From positions 1 through 9,601 of the forward strand of contig DATGLT010000068.1 in the NCBI GenBank assembly GCA_035294005.1: a stretch of 9,601 bases of DNA, in the 5' to 3' direction. A program made the position numbers and the translations under genes. Source of the DNA: JANXQE01 sp035294005. GTDB lineage: Bacteria > Verrucomicrobiota > Verrucomicrobiia > Limisphaerales > UBA8199. Below are positions 6,416-9,601 of the stretch, piece after piece; positions within the stretch are counted from its first letter, which is position 1, and each line of letters opens with the position of its first letter. A model generated the notes under the pieces. The model was not told the origin of the DNA, searched no databases, and saw only the letters and a program-made list of their open reading frames with translations.

Positions 6416-6953
6416 AAAAGGCTTTTAATTGGGAATTCGTGAGCGGCCGATTGCAGGTATCAGCGGGCTCATCCTTTAATTCGCCGGGGTAAAACCGGCG
6501 CCCAAGTCGTTCCAATTCCTGCGTGTAACAGAATAGGGAAAATAGCACCGCCATCAGGATACCGAGCCGCAAAGGCGTTAAGTGGAGTTCGTCAAAACGC
6601 AGGAAAAAAGTCATCGAGAATATCGAGGCGCCAAAAATAAAGCTTAACCGCGCCAGGAATAGAACCGCGTGAGCCAATACAATGTGCTTTCCTCGAGGCG
6701 ACGCAGAAGGAAACAACAAGCGGCCCCAGTAACCAGACTGGATGAGCACGATCGCCAACGTGGCCCAGCCAATGGTCTGCACCCGTGGCACATGGCTCGA
6801 CACGTCGAGCAAGATCTGGCGGTAGATGGGAACACCGACCCGCAAGATGATCGCCGCTCCGGCGGTCTCCATCGCAAACAGCAAATAGCCCTGATAGCTC
6901 ATCCAAGATTGGAGCCAAAGTTCAATCTGTTGGGAGTTTTTGAAATTGCGCAA
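6405..6953 (-). CDS. Unrecognised four-helix inner-membrane protein
   Basis: The longest frame begins at TTG 6953 (182 residues), 22 bases after the FadL stop; an ATG at 6902 gives a 165-residue protein starting MSYQGYLL. Four hydrophobic helices are visible (TTG numbering): about 20-46, 60-80, 91-117 and 127-145. A cytoplasmic-looking tail follows with basic and acidic residues (ELERLGRRFYPGELKDEPAD, then KAFYED). There is no cleavable signal peptide. The loops are short, and residues such as Glu29 in helix 1, the SGYWGR turn and Arg102 in helix 3 are polar positions in or near the membrane that could matter. I recognise no family. Its stop overlaps the DUF3300 start by 11 bases (ATGAAGATTAA), so the two are probably translationally coupled and may act together. 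Membrane location is clear from composition; function is unknown. Confidence 0.75.
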   Translation of the reverse strand: MRNFKNSQQIELWLQSWMSYQGYLLFAMETAGAAIILRVGVPIYRQILLDVSSHVPRVQTIGWATLAIVLIQSGYWGRLLFPSASPRGKHIVLAHAVLFLARLSFIFGASIFSMTFFLRFDELHLTPLRLGILMAVLFSLFCYTQELERLGRRFYPGELKDEPADTCNRPLTNSQLKAFYED

Positions 6954-6975
6954 ACATCATAAGGCCAAAAGGTGC

Positions 6976-8241
6976 CTAGAACTTCCAACTCGCGTTCAGT
7001 GTGAAGAAAGAGAACCAGGTGCCATTGAACCCGCCAGACACGTTGCCTCGGTAGGTAGAATTCTGTGTCACTGGCATATCCCCGCCCCACATGAACTCAT
7101 AGGCCGCACCGAGATTCAATTTCTCGCTCAGTTGATACTGCGCGCCAACGCCAATTCGGTACGCCTCACCCATCGGAGCAGAAAGCGTGCGATTTGCGTC
7201 GCTTACCGAGGAACTGTCATAAGCGAAACCACCTGAAAACTGCCATTTGTCTGAGGCGTGATATTGGGCTCCAATTGCTCCGTGCCAGGTGTCCTGGTAA
7301 TTAAGGTTGGCGGTAAGGCTCTGAGGATTGGCCGAGTCGACTCCCACGTCCACTTTTCCGAACTGGCTCCAGTTTTGCCAGCCGACATTAGCCATCACAG
7401 CCCATTTGGCATTCAGCTCATGGTAGGCGCTGAGCATTACAGATTGTGGGACCGTCATACCCAGATTCAGTTGCGGCGGGCTGCTGAAAATGGGCTGGTT
7501 GCCCAGAATTCCGAGATTACTAAAACTTGGTGTCGCCTTAAAATCCAGCTTCACAGGCGACACGTACGTAACACCGATCCTCGTGCCCTTCACCGGCTCG
7601 ACCAGGATGCCGGCGTCGCCGCCAAAGCCCCAGGTTGAATCCTGGATCTTCATCTGACCATCTCCAGCGCCCGCAGTTCGCACCGCCACTTTGTTGTCGA
7701 GGTATCCGTACATTGCATTGAGACCGGCCCCGACTGAAAGCCAGTCGGTGGCCTTGAAGCTGGCCGCGGGCATCAGGCTCACGCCGAGCAGGGCACCTTG
7801 CTGGATGTAATAACGGCCAACCCAATCGGAGTTATACTTCGATGCCAGCCCGAAACTGGAAAAGGTCCCAAAGCCCACCGCGAAGCGGTCCGACAATTGG
7901 TGCGTCAGGAAAAGGCTGGCGCCTGGCAGAGCCCCGACGGCGTTGCCGCCGTTGTCTGATCCCAGGAGGGGACCGGTATTGTCGTTCTTGGAGAAGGTGA
8001 CGTTGCCATAGGTCAATTGCGCACCCGCCTGCACCTGAGGTCCATCCAAGAGGCTCATCCCAGCGGGATTCTTATATACCGTGGAGGCATCCTGAGCGCG
8101 TGCCGCATAGCCTGCCGAGGCCAGGCCAACATCGGGCGTTGAGATTTCGTAAAGGGAAAACCCACCGGCTAAAGCGAGTTGGGGAAGAGTGGAGGCGCCG
8201 GCGATGGCCGCGCTTAACGCAAGACGTTGCGAGGATTTCAT
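6976..8241 (-). CDS. FadL/OmpP1/TodX-family outer-membrane transporter
   Basis: ATG at 8241 gives 421 residues with a textbook signal peptide (KSSQR, hydrophobic core, cut after ALA at 25). An in-frame ATG at 8283 overlaps the upstream stop as ATGA and would add 14 residues; overlap favours 8283, signal-peptide shape favours 8241. The mature N-terminus GGFSLYEISTPDVGLASAGYAARAQDASTVYKNPAGMSLLDG has the FadL hatch pattern, including the family NPAG motif (58-61). The rest alternates amphipathic strands and Gly/Asn-rich turns and ends in an aromatic residue (SWKF), the usual signal for barrel assembly. FadL proteins pass hydrophobic substrates (long-chain fatty acids, aromatics) through a lateral opening of a 14-stranded barrel. 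The substrate here cannot be told from sequence. It follows a DUF4239 membrane protein and, before that, another barrel gene. Confidence 0.93.
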   Translation of the reverse strand: MKSSQRLALSAAIAGASTLPQLALAGGFSLYEISTPDVGLASAGYAARAQDASTVYKNPAGMSLLDGPQVQAGAQLTYGNVTFSKNDNTGPLLGSDNGGNAVGALPGASLFLTHQLSDRFAVGFGTFSSFGLASKYNSDWVGRYYIQQGALLGVSLMPAASFKATDWLSVGAGLNAMYGYLDNKVAVRTAGAGDGQMKIQDSTWGFGGDAGILVEPVKGTRIGVTYVSPVKLDFKATPSFSNLGILGNQPIFSSPPQLNLGMTVPQSVMLSAYHELNAKWAVMANVGWQNWSQFGKVDVGVDSANPQSLTANLNYQDTWHGAIGAQYHASDKWQFSGGFAYDSSSVSDANRTLSAPMGEAYRIGVGAQYQLSEKLNLGAAYEFMWGGDMPVTQNSTYRGNVSGGFNGTWFSFFTLNASWKF

Positions 8242-8279
8242 GGTTTGTCGTGATCGTGGTATCGGGGTTTTATCGTTGG

Positions 8280-9032
8280 TCATTGGAAATGATTCAAAAC
8301 GCCGCGGATGGGCTGGCTGGAAATAGAAATTAACCCGCCAAAAGGTTGGTCCAGTTCAAGTATCAGCAAGATCGAGACGGACACGGAAACTGCCACCAGC
8401 AGCAACGAGATGAGAACGGTGGAATTTGGAGGGGCAAACAATCCGACGCTGCCAAAAATGATCGCCAGCCAGCTGATGAGGACGATGAGCACCCTCGCGG
8501 AAATCGAAGTGTCAACCTGTTCAAGAAGCAGGCACCGCATCTGGCCGAGTTCGGCGAGGGTCGCAGCCGCCTGAGCCTTAAAGGTGCGTTGCGCATCGTC
8601 CTTCGGAAGGAGATCCTGAATGGCTTTGGGCATCACCGTGTTCCAGGATTTTCCCGAATCGCCAGAGCTGGGGCGCTGCCGGCTTTCTTGCCAAATTCGA
8701 GCCATCGCAGATTCGACCGCCTGGCTCAACAACCCGCGAACGTTTTGCGTCTCGGGTCCGTAATTGGCAAGCGCCTGATCAAGAAAAGCGATCTTAGCCG
8801 CCATCTCAATCAACTCGCTTTTCCGCGTATCGTAAGAACTTTTGGCCGATGCAATGAGCAACCCGAGGAGCAGGGCGGTCATCGTGGCCAGCAGGCCCAT
8901 GCCAATTCGGACTGCTTCCTTGGAATCCGTGCTCAGGTGATGCTCGGGCAGCAAGGCGCGAAGGCGCATCCCTAAGAGGGCCGCGCCGAACACACAGGCA
9001 AACGTGGCCGTCCCAACAATGGGAGGGTTCAT
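8280..9032 (-). CDS. DUF4239 (bestrophin-like) membrane protein
   Basis: A 250-residue protein from ATG 9032. It has four predicted membrane helices at about 6-26, 42-63, 179-200 and 204-226, arranged as two hairpins around a 115-residue hydrophilic, helical central region. The family motif lies between helices 1 and 2 and after helix 2: LPEHHLSTDSKEAVRIGMGL (28-47) and ASAKSSYDTRKSEL (61-74). Conserved features such as the LPE.HLS and DSK blocks fit DUF4239, annotated as bestrophin-like. Whether it conducts ions like true bestrophins is not established. It lies 72 bases downstream of the SphA/MetA-type barrel gene and its TGA stop shares four bases (ATGA) with the longer start option of the FadL gene. 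No Shine-Dalgarno sequence is seen before the ATG. Inner-membrane location is inferred from the helices. Confidence 0.88.
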   Translation of the reverse strand: MNPPIVGTATFACVFGAALLGMRLRALLPEHHLSTDSKEAVRIGMGLLATMTALLLGLLIASAKSSYDTRKSELIEMAAKIAFLDQALANYGPETQNVRGLLSQAVESAMARIWQESRQRPSSGDSGKSWNTVMPKAIQDLLPKDDAQRTFKAQAAATLAELGQMRCLLLEQVDTSISARVLIVLISWLAIIFGSVGLFAPPNSTVLISLLLVAVSVSVSILLILELDQPFGGLISISSQPIRGVLNHFQ

Positions 9033-9104
9033 AGTGTTAAATTTACGCGCATCATGTTTCGCAGATCCCTCTCTTGTCGGTTAATTGATTTGGTTGGCTA
9101 CGGA

Positions 9105-9601
9105 CTAAAACGCAAAGCCCAGGTTGATGCTCAAGGATTGACCCTGGAAACGGTCCACGGCGTAAAACTCGTAGAAATACGAAAAATCCAAGGTGACATT
9201 CCAGGGAGCGTACGTGACTCCTATTTGTCCACCAACGCCGTGAACCTGGTCATGCACGTTGGGATTGCGGGCGTTGCTGCCGGTATCGTCGGTGACCTGC
9301 CAACTATCATAACCGGCTGGACCGACTTCGAGCACCAGGCTTTCATTGCTGGTCAGCGGGAAGTTCTTGCTCAAGCCCCAATTGAGAGTGAGATGCTCGC
9401 CTGGTGTAATATCGAACCCTTGCTGGTTTCCATTGATCTCATATGTCAGAGCGGCCATAACTGCTAAGCTCTGATCGGGCCTGGGATACCAGTACACCGC
9501 GCCTTGAAACTGGTGGGTCCAAAAGCCCAGGCCAATGTTGTCAGGTGCGGTGGTCTTGAATGGCCCGATTGGACCCAATGTGATGGTCTCGGTGCGATAG
9601 C
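9105..9601 (-). CDS. SphA / MetA-pathway phenol-degradation type outer-membrane protein (N-terminus outside window)
   Basis: The frame is open to the right edge and ends at 9105, giving 164 C-terminal residues of what is probably a protein of around 300. The first visible residues are YRTETITLGPIGPF; a TTG at 9578 is only an internal codon. Matching blocks are TAPDNIGLGFWTHQFQGAVYWYP, ALTYEINGNQQGFDITPGEHLTLNWGLSK, LVLEVGPAGYDSWQVTDDTGSNARNPNVHDQVHGVGGQIGVTYAPWN and a last strand SLSINLGFAF ending in Phe. This pattern of strands and turns fits the Phenol_MetA_deg (SphA) barrel family, whose members are linked to uptake of aromatics or sphingosine. The exact substrate is unknown. It is the first visible gene of the cluster, and the promoter, if it lies just upstream, is outside the window. 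Confidence 0.85.
   Translation of the reverse strand, partial: YRTETITLGPIGPFKTTAPDNIGLGFWTHQFQGAVYWYPRPDQSLAVMAALTYEINGNQQGFDITPGEHLTLNWGLSKNFPLTSNESLVLEVGPAGYDSWQVTDDTGSNARNPNVHDQVHGVGGQIGVTYAPWNVTLDFSYFYEFYAVDRFQGQSLSINLGFAF

Noticed and set aside
8346..8975. A 209-codon open frame on the plus strand
   Set aside because: It is antisense to the DUF4239 gene, which has clear motifs and membrane helices.
9033..9104. The 72-base gap before the DUF4239 gene as a promoter
   Set aside because: A/T-rich stretches occur, but no spaced -35/-10 pair can be defended.

Overview
The window is one densely packed, single-direction gene cluster. Twelve genes are supported, all on the minus strand, so the reading order runs from the right edge (9601) to the left edge (1). 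The first gene (an outer-membrane barrel, right edge) and the last (a lipoprotein, left edge) run off the window. Gaps between genes are 72 bases or less, and four junctions overlap or can overlap. No terminator, promoter, RNA gene, insertion sequence or CRISPR array was recognised, so the cluster looks like the interior of one long transcription unit.

The organism is a Gram-negative (diderm) bacterium: lipoprotein signal peptides, FadL and SphA/MetA-type barrels and periplasmic proteins are all present. The protein mix (DUF3300, DUF2950, DUF4136, DUF4239 with its LP-E-HLS-DSK motif, an LTEEQ-type periplasmic protein) and a degenerate heptanucleotide array (CACTNNN on the coding strand) suggest a Verrucomicrobiota (Pedosphaera/Limisphaerales-like) or possibly acidobacterial genome. 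This is inference from family knowledge, not a database result.

Layout in transcription order: (1) C-terminal part of an SphA/MetA-pathway outer-membrane protein, 9105 to right edge; (2) DUF4239 bestrophin-like membrane protein, 8280-9032; (3) FadL-family outer-membrane transporter, 6976-8241 (or 8283); (4) unrecognised four-helix membrane protein, 6405-6953; (5) DUF3300 exported protein with a Pro/Tyr-rich repeat and a disordered Ser/Gly/Arg tail, 5006-6415; (6) DUF2950 exported protein, 4018-4980; (7) DUF4136 lipoprotein, 3324-3953; (8) small lipoprotein, 2791-3303; (9) exported protein with a glycine zipper, 2020-2769; (10) Spy/LTXXQ-like helical periplasmic protein, 1443-1967; (11) small beta-rich lipoprotein, 888-1430; (12) N-terminal part of a large helical lipoprotein, left edge to 898, whose signal-peptide region is written in the heptanucleotide array.

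Every product is predicted to be exported or membrane-embedded; no cytoplasmic enzyme or regulator is visible. The first block (two barrels for hydrophobic compounds plus a DUF4239 protein) suggests transport of lipids or aromatics across the outer membrane. The second block (DUF3300, DUF2950, DUF4136, lipoproteins, glycine zipper, Spy-like protein) suggests envelope structure or envelope stress handling. The joint function is unknown. None of the chosen start codons has a clear Shine-Dalgarno sequence.
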